Part shown: in pieces, positions 7,936-16,334 of the stretch
How positions within the stretch are numbered: the stretch's first letter is position 1
How the letters are laid out: every line of letters starts with the position of its first letter
DNA from: Schleiferilactobacillus perolens DSM 12744
GTDB taxonomy: Bacteria; Bacillota; Bacilli; Lactobacillales; Lactobacillaceae
Assembly: GCF_001435585.1 (NCBI RefSeq)
Contig: NZ_AZEC01000003.1
Location: forward strand, 256,228-320,227
DNA: 64,000 bases
Direction: 5' to 3'
Made by a program: the position numbers and the translations under genes
Notes under the pieces: model-generated
Seen by the model: the letters and a program-made list of their open reading frames with translations, nothing else
Database searches by the model: none
What the model was told of the DNA's origin: nothing

Positions 7936-8445
7936 TTATAGTTTGATCCGGGTAAAGTATTCTTCCCCGTTTTCACCTGCAATCACGGCCCCGTTTTTCA
8001 ATTGGACGGCCAGGGAAGCAGGATTGTTTCGGTGGACGGATAAATATATTTCGTCCTCGTGAATAATTTGCCGGGCCTCTTGGATCGCCAGCGCGAGACC
8101 CTGATTGGCATAACCCCGGCCGCGAAAGGCTGGCAGAATCGCATAACCAATATGGCCAGCCCCGTGACGCAAGGCGGGAGTGAGGTAATGGCGTACCTTA
8201 AAAAGTCCGACAATGTGGTCGTCGGACCACAAGAAAAAGTCAGTTTCCGGCACGTAGCCATTTGGCAGATTAATACCTGTTGGATTGTTAAGTAATTGAG
8301 CCAGTCCGGTGGTCATAAATATTTCCCGGGACATACCCGCATAGACATTCGTAAAGCCATGTTCACTGGGCAAATGAGTTAAGGCATCAAACTCTGCCTC
8401 GGCATCCGCTTGATTGGCCGCTTTGAGATACAACACAGTCCGCAC
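7936..8445 (-). CDS. GNAT-family N-acetyltransferase
   Basis: 169 residues. The acetyl-CoA motif A region is HIGYAILPAFRGRGYANQGLALAIQEA (RGRGYA being the pyrophosphate loop), followed by LSVHRNNPASLAVQLKNGAVIAGEN, the usual motif B ending in which a neighbouring Asn and a relative-side-chain segment pack against CoA. Such small acetyltransferases modify amines or ribosomal and other proteins; the target cannot be told. It is a single gene between two minus-strand transcription units. Confidence 0.85.
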   Translation of the reverse strand: MRTVLYLKAANQADAEAEFDALTHLPSEHGFTNVYAGMSREIFMTTGLAQLLNNPTGINLPNGYVPETDFFLWSDDHIVGLFKVRHYLTPALRHGAGHIGYAILPAFRGRGYANQGLALAIQEARQIIHEDEIYLSVHRNNPASLAVQLKNGAVIAGENGEEYFTRIKL

Positions 8446-8453
8446 ATCCTATC

Positions 8454-8502
8454 TAAAATAAAAAGCACCGCCACAATTGGTGAAAACCAACTGCCACGGT
8501 GC
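8454..8502 (-). terminator. Terminator of rpmG
   Basis: On the minus strand AGCACCGTGGCAGTTGGT pairs with ACCAATTGTGGCGGTGCT around a TTTC loop, followed by TTTTTATTTT. Confidence 0.85.
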
Positions 8503-8518
8503 TCGATCAACGTATTGA

Positions 8519-8668
8519 TTATTTGGATTCAGTGAATACCACGCGCTTACGCAGTTTAGGTGAATACTTCGTCAGCTTCAGCCGATCCGGAGTGTTCCGC
8601 TTGTTCTTTGAAGTCAAATAAATCTTTTCGCCAGTTTCTTTGTTTTCAAGCATAATCCAGTTACGCAT
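8519..8668 (-). CDS. rpmG: 50S ribosomal protein L33 (zinc-free type)
   Basis: A 49-residue protein, [20 protein letters not shown]..., ending in [15 protein letters not shown], an unmistakable L33. It lacks the four zinc-binding cysteines, so it is the C-minus paralogue, which in Firmicutes often replaces the zinc form when zinc is scarce. The ATG follows GAGGGGTG. The gene stands alone, with its own terminator. Confidence 0.95.
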   Translation of the reverse strand: MRNWIMLENKETGEKIYLTSKNKRNTPDRLKLTKYSPKLRKRVVFTESK

Positions 8669-8727
8669 ATTCGTTCACCCCTCGCGTATAGTTTTACTTG
8701 TTAATGATACAAGAATGGTCAGAAAAG

Positions 8728-9879
8728 TCAATCATCGATTGTAATCTTATTGCGGCCCTGCCCCTTGGACTGGTACAACATTCGGTCGGTGCGTTCATAG
8801 AAATCACTGGCGGATTCGTCCGTTTCCCGCAGTTGCGCCACGCCCACGGAAATCGTGACGTTGACGGTGATGTCGTCCACCTGGACATCCGTATAAGCAA
8901 TATGCTGTTGAATGGTTTTGGCCAGCTTGGCGGCATCCTCCAAGTAAACCCCTGGCAATAAAATATTGAACTCTTCACCGCCCACCCGATAACTGCGAGC
9001 GGTGGGGTAGGTGATGGTCTCTTGACTAAGGATTTGCCCCAGCGTCGTGAGGACTTTGTTACCAGCGAGATGACCGTGGGCATCGTTTAATGCTTTAAAC
9101 CAATCAATGTCTAAGGCAATCATCGTCAGGGGACGTTCCTGCTGCTGATATTCTTTATACAGCCGCTGGTAATCTTGTTCAAAAACACCAAAATTGCGCA
9201 GTCCGGTTAAGTGGTCATAAGTGGCCGCGTAAGTCATGGTGCTGAGCCGCGTCGTTTCGCTATCCAGTACGCGCAAGGCATAACCGAGCAGCCAGTTGAA
9301 GATGACAAAGCTCAAGAACTCAGTGAGTGCTTCGAGGGCTGTTAAATGGCCGAACCGATGTAATGGAAGAAAATAAGCGATCAACCAAAATGCCCCGCCA
9401 ATGATATCTAACCACAAAAACACCCACATTTGGCCTGCCCGTGTGCGTTCCGCATTGGTTAAGACAAACGCCGTTGCCGCGTAGAGGAGCGTAGAAACAA
9501 TCCATTCTTCCCAGGTCCCAGGGGTCCAGCCAAAGAAGACAAATCGCGACAGTGCGTTAACTGCTACCACAATCAAACCACCCCGACGACCGAGGTAAAT
9601 GATAGTGTACACCATGACTAAGATGCGAAAGTTGGCCAGCAATTCAATGGAATTGGTTCGATGGCCGAGATATTGAAAATAGATTGCCAGTGCCGAGAAA
9701 TAGAGGACGCACACGAAGTTCAATAAACCCACAGTATAGTCAATCCGCTGATGCCGATTGATGGTATAAGAAATCACCGACTGTAATAGCAGTCGGTTGA
9801 GCATCACAATTCCTAGCATCACGAAGATACCAGTTAATAACGGTTGGAAAGCCCAAACTGTGGGTAACACTGACATCAT
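8728..9879 (-). CDS. Membrane diguanylate cyclase (GGDEF domain)
   Basis: 383 residues. About the first 200 form six or more membrane helices of a sensor region with no domain I can name. The GGDEF domain starts at ATYDHLTGLRNFGVFEQDY. Metal-binding ALDIDWFKALNDAHGHLAGN and the active-site RVGGEEF near residue 300 are intact, so it should make cyclic di-GMP. The RxxD inhibitory site normally just before GGDEF is absent, suggesting no product feedback. Its ATG overlaps the stop of the NADH oxidase gene by four bases (ATGA), so the two are translationally coupled. An EAL protein lies just upstream on the same strand. Confidence 0.9.
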   Translation of the reverse strand: MMSVLPTVWAFQPLLTGIFVMLGIVMLNRLLLQSVISYTINRHQRIDYTVGLLNFVCVLYFSALAIYFQYLGHRTNSIELLANFRILVMVYTIIYLGRRGGLIVVAVNALSRFVFFGWTPGTWEEWIVSTLLYAATAFVLTNAERTRAGQMWVFLWLDIIGGAFWLIAYFLPLHRFGHLTALEALTEFLSFVIFNWLLGYALRVLDSETTRLSTMTYAATYDHLTGLRNFGVFEQDYQRLYKEYQQQERPLTMIALDIDWFKALNDAHGHLAGNKVLTTLGQILSQETITYPTARSYRVGGEEFNILLPGVYLEDAAKLAKTIQQHIAYTDVQVDDITVNVTISVGVAQLRETDESASDFYERTDRMLYQSKGQGRNKITIDD

Positions 9880-11243
9880 TCCTGTTTCTTGGCTGCGACG
9901 GCCTGTTCTTGAGCAATGGCCTGTTGCGCAACCAGGTTGAGATAATTAAACGGTTGGTCGAAGTGGGGTTGGAAAAGCATATCCACATAGGCCAAATCGT
10001 CGATGGTGTTGCGGTTTTGAATCGCGATGGAGACCGCATTGGCGCTTTGGGTCAGCTCATGGGTACTCCAGAATTGGGCACCAAGAATGCGTCGGGTGGG
10101 CCGTTCATAAACCAAGTCGATCGTTACTGGGGCATTGGGATGCATAAAGTCCGGCCGATAGCTGCCTTCATAAGTCACAGAAGCTGCGTCTAAACCATCT
10201 TCCAATGCGGTGCGCAAAGTGGCCCCAGTAGATGCCAGAGTGTGGTCAAAGAGCAGCATGGCGGTGGATCCTTGGGTGCCCATAAACTTTTGCACTGGCC
10301 CAAACAAGTTCCGAGCGGCCAGCATCCCTTGTCGTACCGCATTGGTGGCCAAGGGAATATAGGCATTTCGACCAGTGGGATTAAACCGGACGGTGCAGGC
10401 ATCCCCTGCTGCAAAAATATCTGGGTCAGATGTTTGCTGGTAATCATTGGTGATAATGGCGCCATGTTTGTCCATATCGACCTGTCCGCGCAACAATTCC
10501 GTATTGGCCATAAAACCCGTGCACACAATGACCAAATCAGCTTGATAATCCTGATCATTGGTTTCAATAATCACGCCGCCGGTCTCCTTGTTTCCCCGAA
10601 ATGATTTCACCCGCTTGTTCAGGTGAATGTCGACGCCATGGCTAGCCAGTAATGCGGTAGCTATGTCCGAGATGTTTTGGTCAATATAGTGATTGAGAAT
10701 TTGATTGTTCCCTTGGATCAGTGTGACATCGTGATCCGTCCGGGCATAGGCATCGGTCAGTTCCACACCGACATAGCCGCCACCCACTATAGTCACATGC
10801 TTGTGTTTCTTGGCCGTATCATGAATTGCCTGTGCCTGCCAATAATCTTTGCACAAAAGGACCCGCTCATGGTCGATCCCAATGAGCGGCGGGACGATTA
10901 CATAGGAACCGGTGGTCATAATTAGTTTATCATAGCGGTCTTGGAAAACGGCATGGGTCTCCAGGTTTTCCACAGTTAAAGTCTTGGTGGCGGCATCAAT
11001 TTTTAAGACATCGTGCTTGATGCGCACAGTAGCCCCCAGGTCGCTCAGATCTGCCGGAGTGGCGTAAAACATGTCTTCTAATCGCTGCACGGTGCCGCTT
11101 AAGTAAAGTGGAATACCGCAGGAAAGGAAGGATACGTTATTGTCCCGCTCGTACACAGTGACCTGGGCGTCAGGATGTTCCTGATGAATCTGGCGTACCG
11201 CAGCAACCCCCGCATGCGTACACCCCACGATAACGACTTTCAC
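9876..11243 (-). CDS. nox: NADH oxidase (CoA-disulfide reductase/NADH peroxidase family flavoprotein)
   Basis: 455 residues from a GTG start. The FAD-binding start is VVIVGCTHAGVAAV; the redox-active cysteine is C42 in SFLSCGIPLY; the NADH site is TIVGGGYVGVEL; and the second FAD motif is TSDPDIFAAGDAC. These are the features of water-forming NADH oxidases of lactic acid bacteria, which remove oxygen and regenerate NAD+. NADH peroxidase is the close alternative and cannot be excluded by sequence. It is placed between an EAL gene (38 bases upstream) and a GGDEF gene (overlapping), an unusual context. Confidence 0.9.
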   Translation of the reverse strand: MKVVIVGCTHAGVAAVRQIHQEHPDAQVTVYERDNNVSFLSCGIPLYLSGTVQRLEDMFYATPADLSDLGATVRIKHDVLKIDAATKTLTVENLETHAVFQDRYDKLIMTTGSYVIVPPLIGIDHERVLLCKDYWQAQAIHDTAKKHKHVTIVGGGYVGVELTDAYARTDHDVTLIQGNNQILNHYIDQNISDIATALLASHGVDIHLNKRVKSFRGNKETGGVIIETNDQDYQADLVIVCTGFMANTELLRGQVDMDKHGAIITNDYQQTSDPDIFAAGDACTVRFNPTGRNAYIPLATNAVRQGMLAARNLFGPVQKFMGTQGSTAMLLFDHTLASTGATLRTALEDGLDAASVTYEGSYRPDFMHPNAPVTIDLVYERPTRRILGAQFWSTHELTQSANAVSIAIQNRNTIDDLAYVDMLFQPHFDQPFNYLNLVAQQAIAQEQAVAAKKQE

Positions 11244-11280
11244 AATTTATCCCCATTTCTATTCTATGTAATGCCTGTAA

Positions 11281-11979
11281 TTAATCTGGATCGTCTGGCT
11301 TAACTTTTAACAAAGTCGGCTTGCCGTAAAAGTAACCTTGTCTGAAGGTCACATCCAGTTGATCAAGAACCGCATCATCATGTGCGTCTTCGATCCCTTC
11401 AACGATAAACCGTAACTTGTGGGCAGCAGCAATATCCCGCCAAAAAATCAACTTCTTTTGTAATTGTGGATCATCAATACCGACAGAGAAGTTTTGCAGC
11501 GCAAATTTCATCTCGCTGGCATAAGGGAGTAATGGTTTCACATCGGCGACTTGATTTTGCCCAGTCCCGACATCGTCCAGGCTGATTTCCATACCGCGGG
11601 CATCGTACTGACTGATCATCGGCAGCATTTGGGCAATGGAGATGTCTATATCTGTTTCTTCTTCTGTCAATTCGACATTTAACCGCACCGGGCGCAAGAG
11701 ACTTTGGGCTTTGATCAAGGCCGTATTGATTTCCTCGTTCAGCATCTGCGTGCGATTCAAATTGACAGAGACAGAGCCCACTTTTAAGCGGACCTTCTCG
11801 GTGGTGGCCACCAGGACCGACGCGATGGTGGCGGCGGGAATGGCCGCAAAACTTTGCGGCGGCCGCCAACCCTCATCAGTATACTGCTTCATTAATAATT
11901 CATATCCAATGACGGCATTATTCACGCTGTCTAATTGGAGTTGAATAAAGTAACGATAAATCCCATATGGTTTCGGCAT
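11281..11979 (-). CDS. EAL-domain cyclic di-GMP phosphodiesterase
   Basis: 232 residues from the ATG at 11979, chosen for AGGGGAG eight bases upstream; a longer frame to 12045 lacks a ribosome site. The motif sequence is ELL (variant of EAL, residues 27-29), NLNRTQ, VELTEEE, LDDVGTG (for DDFGTG), MKFA, VEGIED and QGYFYGKP. The acidic metal ligands, the Lys and the Gln are kept, so activity is plausible. There is no sensor domain or membrane helix, so it is a stand-alone cytosolic enzyme. It probably shares a transcript with nox and the GGDEF gene. Confidence 0.88.
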   Translation of the reverse strand: MPKPYGIYRYFIQLQLDSVNNAVIGYELLMKQYTDEGWRPPQSFAAIPAATIASVLVATTEKVRLKVGSVSVNLNRTQMLNEEINTALIKAQSLLRPVRLNVELTEEETDIDISIAQMLPMISQYDARGMEISLDDVGTGQNQVADVKPLLPYASEMKFALQNFSVGIDDPQLQKKLIFWRDIAAAHKLRFIVEGIEDAHDDAVLDQLDVTFRQGYFYGKPTLLKVKPDDPD

Positions 11980-12057
11980 GCAAGTAACTCCCCTAAAATA
12001 ACATTCGTCATTTTTAATATTAATGGAAAGTAGCCGATTACACAACTGAGAGGACTG

Positions 12058-12270
12058 TCAAAAGTGGGAATTATCGTAGACTAAAATATCCCCGGGTTGG
12101 CAGTCTAAAGCTGCGCAAAGCTTGGCCAAGGTGGAGAATCGGATCGCCTTGGCTTTTCCGGTTTTAAGGATAGATAAATTGGCCATGGTCATGTCCACGG
12201 CGGCGGCCAACTCAGTCAAGGTCATATGGCGTTTGAGCAGCATCATGTCTAAGGTCACTTGAATTTCCAT
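12058..12270 (-). CDS. Small XRE-type DNA-binding protein
   Basis: 70 residues forming a single Cro/CI helix-turn-helix: MTLTELAAAVDMTMANLSILKTGKAKAIRFSTLAKLCAALDCQPGDIL. This matches the YozG-like class that is nearly always encoded beside a DUF2975 membrane protein, as here (13 bases downstream of its stop). The pair is thought to regulate its own transcription; function is otherwise unknown. Confidence 0.88.
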   Translation of the reverse strand: MEIQVTLDMMLLKRHMTLTELAAAVDMTMANLSILKTGKAKAIRFSTLAKLCAALDCQPGDILVYDNSHF

Positions 12271-12283
12271 TGCTTGCGCCCTC

Positions 12284-12760
12284 CTATATTGTCAAGTCGT
12301 TTTCTTCCTTGTACTGCAACGCGGTTTGCCACAGCCGCTGCAAAATTGCCAAGAAAATGGTGACAACCAGAGGAACAGCCGTGAAGCAAAGACCAATGAG
12401 CATCATCCCCGGCGCATCTTCACTCTGGGTGGCCACATAAATTTGCGGCAAAGTCCCACATATAGCCAATGTCATTGCTGCGGTCGACCACTTTAGCCAG
12501 CGCAGCAATTGGACCACGCGGGTGGTGAAGGCCTGATTGTGATCAGCGGCAAAGAGTAATCGTGAAGCCAGCCAAGCTGCAACATAAAAGCTCACCGCAG
12601 CCCCATAGATTCCGGCGCCAAAAAACCATGCCGTTATCTGATTTCCATAAACTTGATACAACCGGGCGGGGAACCGAGGGAATAAGAAGACGGCAAAAAG
12701 AGTCACTACCAAACAAGCAGCCACCAACATTAATTGCAACAACCAAGAACGTATTTTCAT
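12284..12760 (-). CDS. DUF2975 membrane protein
   Basis: 158 residues with four membrane helices (about 8-28, 42-66, 92-113, 122-146). It is the partner of the XRE gene that follows. No enzymatic motif is visible. The combination recurs across Firmicutes; what it senses or transports is not known. The start is ATG at 12760 with a modest ribosome site. Confidence 0.8.
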   Translation of the reverse strand: MKIRSWLLQLMLVAACLVVTLFAVFLFPRFPARLYQVYGNQITAWFFGAGIYGAAVSFYVAAWLASRLLFAADHNQAFTTRVVQLLRWLKWSTAAMTLAICGTLPQIYVATQSEDAPGMMLIGLCFTAVPLVVTIFLAILQRLWQTALQYKEENDLTI

Positions 12761-12869
12761 GGTTAACCCAACTTTCTTTCGTGTTTTTCATCATTTAGTA
12801 TCTCACAGACTGTTATTGATAAACGATAAAAATTTATTAATTAGCGATAAATACAAGGCGGCAGCATTG

Positions 12870-12916
12870 ATTGTTCGGGTTTGCGTGACCAAGCATCCAA
12901 TAAAAACACGAACAAT
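12870..12916. promoter_or_regulatory. Paired PurBoxes (PurR sites)
   Basis: AAACCCGAACAAT on the minus strand (12870-12882) matches the PurBox pattern exactly, and AAACACGAACAAT on the plus strand (12904-12916) differs by one base. The two face each other 21 bases apart and lie 36-80 bases upstream of the -35 of the purine permease gene, where PurR activates or represses in Gram-positive bacteria. Confidence 0.75.
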
Positions 12917-12951
12917 AAAAACGAAAAATATATTTTCGTTCCAAAATTGGC

Positions 12952-12980
12952 TTGTTCTATCTGAAATCAATCGGTATAAT
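12952..12980 (+). promoter_or_regulatory. Promoter of the purine permease gene
   Basis: TTGTTC (12952-12957), a 17-base spacer and a perfect TATAAT (12975-12980). Confidence 0.75.
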
Positions 12981-13011
12981 AGGCATATCAATTCGAAAAG
13001 AGGAATATATC

Positions 13012-14469
13012 TTGGACAACTTCTTCGAACTTCAGGAGAATCATACCAACACCAGTCGTGAAATTTTGGCTGGAGTCACCACATTTTTCGCGATGTCCTA
13101 TATTTTGTTCGTCAATCCATCCGTATTATCGCAAACTGGCATGCCCAGTCAGGCCGTTTTTCTGGCCACCATTGTCGCCTCCGTCATCGGGACTGCCTTC
13201 ATGGGCTTGTTTGCCAACGTGCCTTATGCACTGGCACCTGGGATGGGGCTCAATGCCTTCTTTACGTATACTGTTGTTTTCGCCCTTGGTTTCAAGTGGC
13301 AAGAGGCGTTAGCCCTGGTTTTCATCTGTGGCTTGATTAACATCACCATTACCGTGACCAAAGTCCGGAAGATGATTATCACGGCCATTCCCGAAGCTCT
13401 GCAACATGCCATGGGTGCGGGGATCGGTGTCTTTGTGGCCTACATTGGTTTAAAGAACGCTAATATCCTGCAATTCACGAGCGATGCCAGCAGCATTGCC
13501 ACAATCAATGAAAAACCGTATTCAGCAGCAGCTACCCACTTCAAAGGCGGCGTCACCTCAGTCGTCTCCAATGGCGGGATCGTTCCAGCACTGGTTAACT
13601 TCACACAATCTGGTGCGTTATTAGCATTAATCGGTCTATTCATCGCGATCATTCTAGTCGTGAAAAAAGTCCCAGGCGCCATCATCCTTACCATTATCTT
13701 GACCACTATTATTGGCATTCCCATGGGGGTGACCAACCTGCACCTGGCCAGTGCGAATTCATTGGGTAATGCCTTCCACCAATTAGGGACCACTTTCGGC
13801 GCTGCCTTTGGCAATCCTGGGATGGGCTCGTTATTTAGTTCCACTGGCCGCTTACCGTTGGTGCTGATGACCATCTTTGCGTTCAGTTTCTCGGATACCT
13901 TCGACACGTTAGGAACCTTCATCGGTACCGGTCGCCGGACCGGCATCTTTTCAGACAAAGATATGTCGGATATGGAAAACGGCAAGGGCTTTTCATCCAA
14001 AATGGATAAGGCTTTGTTCGCTGATTCCATCGCCACTTCTATTGGGGCAATCTTTGGTACCTCTAATACCACAACATACGTCGAATCCAGTGCCGGTATC
14101 GGAGCTGGTGGCCGGACGGGGCTGACCAGCGTCACGGTCGCCGTTCTTTTCCTAATCAGTGCACTCTTTGCACCGATTATTTCCATCGTGCCGACCCAAG
14201 CGATCGCACCGGCCTTGATTTTGGTCGGGATTGAAATGCTTGGATCTTTCAAGAATATCGATTGGACTGATATCACTGCAGCCATCCCAGCCTTCATGGC
14301 CTCTATCTTCATGGGTCTGTGCTACAACATCTCCTACGGCATCGCTGCTGCCTTCATCACTTACTGCCTGATCAAACTGATCACCGGCAAAGCCAAAGAT
14401 GTCCACCCGATCCTCTGGGTCGTCACGATCCTCTTTGTGGCTAACTTCGTGGTATTGGCGATTATCTAG
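13012..14469 (+). CDS. NCS2/AzgA-type guanine-hypoxanthine permease
   Basis: 485 residues from a TTG start at 13012, which has AAGAGG eight bases upstream; an ATG further up (12952) would overlap the promoter. The start FFELQENHTNTSREILAGVTTFFAMSYILFVNP is typical of PbuG/PbuO-like transporters, as are ALAPGMGLNAFFTYTVV and FSFSDTFDTLGTFIGTGRRTG. About 12-14 membrane helices are expected. These proteins bring in guanine, hypoxanthine or adenine with protons. PurBoxes upstream link it to purine supply, and guaB elsewhere in the window belongs to the same pathway. Confidence 0.9.
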   Translation: MDNFFELQENHTNTSREILAGVTTFFAMSYILFVNPSVLSQTGMPSQAVFLATIVASVIGTAFMGLFANVPYALAPGMGLNAFFTYTVVFALGFKWQEALALVFICGLINITITVTKVRKMIITAIPEALQHAMGAGIGVFVAYIGLKNANILQFTSDASSIATINEKPYSAAATHFKGGVTSVVSNGGIVPALVNFTQSGALLALIGLFIAIILVVKKVPGAIILTIILTTIIGIPMGVTNLHLASANSLGNAFHQLGTTFGAAFGNPGMGSLFSSTGRLPLVLMTIFAFSFSDTFDTLGTFIGTGRRTGIFSDKDMSDMENGKGFSSKMDKALFADSIATSIGAIFGTSNTTTYVESSAGIGAGGRTGLTSVTVAVLFLISALFAPIISIVPTQAIAPALILVGIEMLGSFKNIDWTDITAAIPAFMASIFMGLCYNISYGIAAAFITYCLIKLITGKAKDVHPILWVVTILFVANFVVLAII

Positions 14470-14491
14470 CACCCTAAACAACGCATCAGTA

Positions 14492-14522
14492 GTCCTGTGG
14501 AAATTTTCCCACAGGGCTTTTT
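14492..14522 (+). terminator. Terminator of the purine permease gene
   Basis: CCTGTGG pairs with CCCACAGG around AAATTTT, followed by a run of five T. Confidence 0.85.
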
Positions 14523-14648
14523 GCTATTCTGAAGCCGATTTCAACCGTAACTTTGGCACGGTGGCAGCGCCAATTTCTATCTTGCAAAACTGTTAGCGCA
14601 CAAGGATACCTATTTCAGTACGATAGATAACGAAAGGGGATCGTCCAT

Positions 14649-14969
14649 ATGCGTCATATCGGCCGCTGGCTCAGCGTATTCGCCATCATCTTGCTCTGTA
14701 CCCTCACACTCATCCGCTTGCACAGCGCAGGCGCAAAAGACAATCCTAACCAGGCGCGCTTCACCCAAGTTCGCCGGCAAGCCCATCAGCTCCACCACCA
14801 GACTATGCACCGCCAAGCAGTCGTGGACAAACTCGGTGAACCTAACAGTCAAGTCATCGACACCGTTCACCATCGGCAGGTGATGCATTGGCGCTATCCT
14901 CATATTGGGCGGGTAACCGTGACGATTGATCAAGCCCATAAAATTTCGGTTTCCTCCGAAAAATACTGA
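14649..14969 (+). CDS. Secreted or membrane-anchored small protein, SmpA/OmlA-like fold possible
   Basis: 106 residues: one N-terminal hydrophobic segment (about 8-22) and no lipobox, so a signal anchor or signal peptide. The rest is basic and His-rich. The part HRQAVVDKLGEPNSQVIDTVHHRQVMHWRYPHIGRVTVTIDQAHKI resembles the BLIP/SmpA-OmlA fold found in small extracellular Gram-positive proteins, but I am not certain. A ribosome site (GAAAGGGG) precedes the ATG. It stands alone. Confidence 0.65.
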   Translation: MRHIGRWLSVFAIILLCTLTLIRLHSAGAKDNPNQARFTQVRRQAHQLHHQTMHRQAVVDKLGEPNSQVIDTVHHRQVMHWRYPHIGRVTVTIDQAHKISVSSEKY

Positions 14970-14980
14970 AGATGACATTA

Positions 14981-15018
14981 AAAAAACGAGGCCAGCAAAT
15001 TGCTGAACCTCGTTTTTT
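14981..15018. terminator. Bidirectional terminator
   Basis: AAAAAACGAGG at 14981-14991 pairs with CCTCGTTTTTT at 15008-15018, with an inner CAGCA/TGCTG. It serves the convergent genes at 14649 and 15021. Confidence 0.9.
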
Positions 15019-15020
15019 GC

Positions 15021-15383
15021 TTACAACTTATTAGCTTCAATAATCTCTTGGAACCATTGGTGCAGCAGTTCCTTTGGGATATCCTGATGAAAGGCAATAT
15101 TGACGCGCTTGTCGCCGACCTCGTAACCGCCATTGACAAAAGCAGCCGCGAGTTTCTTGGGCAGGACCTGATTAGATGAAACGGATACGTGTTTTTGATA
15201 CTCCGCAATGCTGATCCGCTGGCCGTTCCATTTATAGAATGGTTGGCCGTATTTAATTACGCGTTCCGCCCCTGGCCATTCCTTGGTGATGAAACGATCC
15301 AAAGCGGTCAATAATCCGCGTGCATCCACACTGGCTTGATTGAGATAATCTGGCACGTCCTTAACGTCTGGTTTCTCTGGCAT
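15021..15383 (-). CDS. DUF1801 (YdhG/YjhX-like) protein
   Basis: 120 residues. The pattern RVIKYGQPFYKWNGQRISIAEYQKHVSV...FHQDIPKELLHQWFQEIIEA is that of the DUF1801 alpha-beta domain found in small proteins of unknown function. The tail has a conserved VNIAF segment. It is a single gene just downstream of metF on the same strand, separated by 75 bases, so it could be read from the met operon if no terminator intervenes; none is visible. Confidence 0.75.
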   Translation of the reverse strand: MPEKPDVKDVPDYLNQASVDARGLLTALDRFITKEWPGAERVIKYGQPFYKWNGQRISIAEYQKHVSVSSNQVLPKKLAAAFVNGGYEVGDKRVNIAFHQDIPKELLHQWFQEIIEANKL

Positions 15384-15458
15384 AGTATGCCCCCTTAAAT
15401 CACTATACCTTCAGTATAACGCTAAAGCGGGATTGGTGCGGGGCAATCTCTGGGAAAC

Positions 15459-16334
15459 TTAGGCGTGGAGGACCTGTTCCGTAGCCGCAAAAATCCGTTT
15501 GGCCACGTCCGCATTGTCCATCGTGTAAAGATGAATGCCGTCCACACCATGTACCAATAAATCAATGATTTGATCCACTGCATACGCAATACCGGCCTCA
15601 CGCATGGCGGCGGGATTATCTTGGAAGCGGGCCATCATCGTGGTGAATTTCTCCGGTAGCGCGACGCCGCTCATGGTTGCCATCCGTTCGATCTGGTGCT
15701 GATTGATGACGGGCATGATGCCGGCTTCGATCGGCACTTGAATACCAGTGGCACGGGCCTGATCAACAAAGTCGTAGAAGACCTGATTATCGAAAAACAG
15801 TTGACTGATCAACTGGCTGGTGCCGGCATCGACCTTATCTTTCAAATAGTGAATATCAGTCGGCAGATCGGGTGATTCCGGATGGCCTTCAGGATAACAT
15901 GCGCCCAAAACATTGAAGTCCCCGCATTCATGGATGTAACGGACTAAATCACACGCATGAGGAAAATCGTTACTGACCCGGCCGCTGGCGGGAATGTCAC
16001 CGCGCAAAGCCAATATATTTTCTATGCCATGATTTTTTAGGTCGGCCAGCAGTTGGTGAATTTGGGGCGCCGCTAATTGAGCGGCGGGTAGGTGCGCTAC
16101 CGTTTCGATGCCATAAGTTTTCCGGATATAACTCGCTGTCGCTAAACCCGTTTGCTGGATCGTGCCGTTTGCACCGAAGGTCACCGATACAAAATCGGGG
16201 TGCAGGCCGCTGAGCACATCCAGGGTTTCACCCATTCGCTTGAGAGATGCCGCGGTGGCATTTTTCCGAGGTGGGAAAACTTCGAAAGAAATTACCGGCC
16301 GCGTTTTTTCCTTAAAGAGTTGGTTGATTTTCAT
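15459..16334 (-). CDS. metF: 5,10-methylenetetrahydrofolate reductase
   Basis: 291 residues. It opens with PVISFEVFPPRKNATA, the start of the MTHFR barrel, followed by DFVSVTFGANGTIQQTGLATASYI and ALRGDIPASG (substrate/FAD loop). It makes 5-methyl-THF, the methyl donor for the MetE reaction. Its start lies 23 bases inside the metE gene, so both are translated from one message controlled by the T-box upstream. Confidence 0.95.
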   Translation of the reverse strand: MKINQLFKEKTRPVISFEVFPPRKNATAASLKRMGETLDVLSGLHPDFVSVTFGANGTIQQTGLATASYIRKTYGIETVAHLPAAQLAAPQIHQLLADLKNHGIENILALRGDIPASGRVSNDFPHACDLVRYIHECGDFNVLGACYPEGHPESPDLPTDIHYLKDKVDAGTSQLISQLFFDNQVFYDFVDQARATGIQVPIEAGIMPVINQHQIERMATMSGVALPEKFTTMMARFQDNPAAMREAGIAYAVDQIIDLLVHGVDGIHLYTMDNADVAKRIFAATEQVLHA

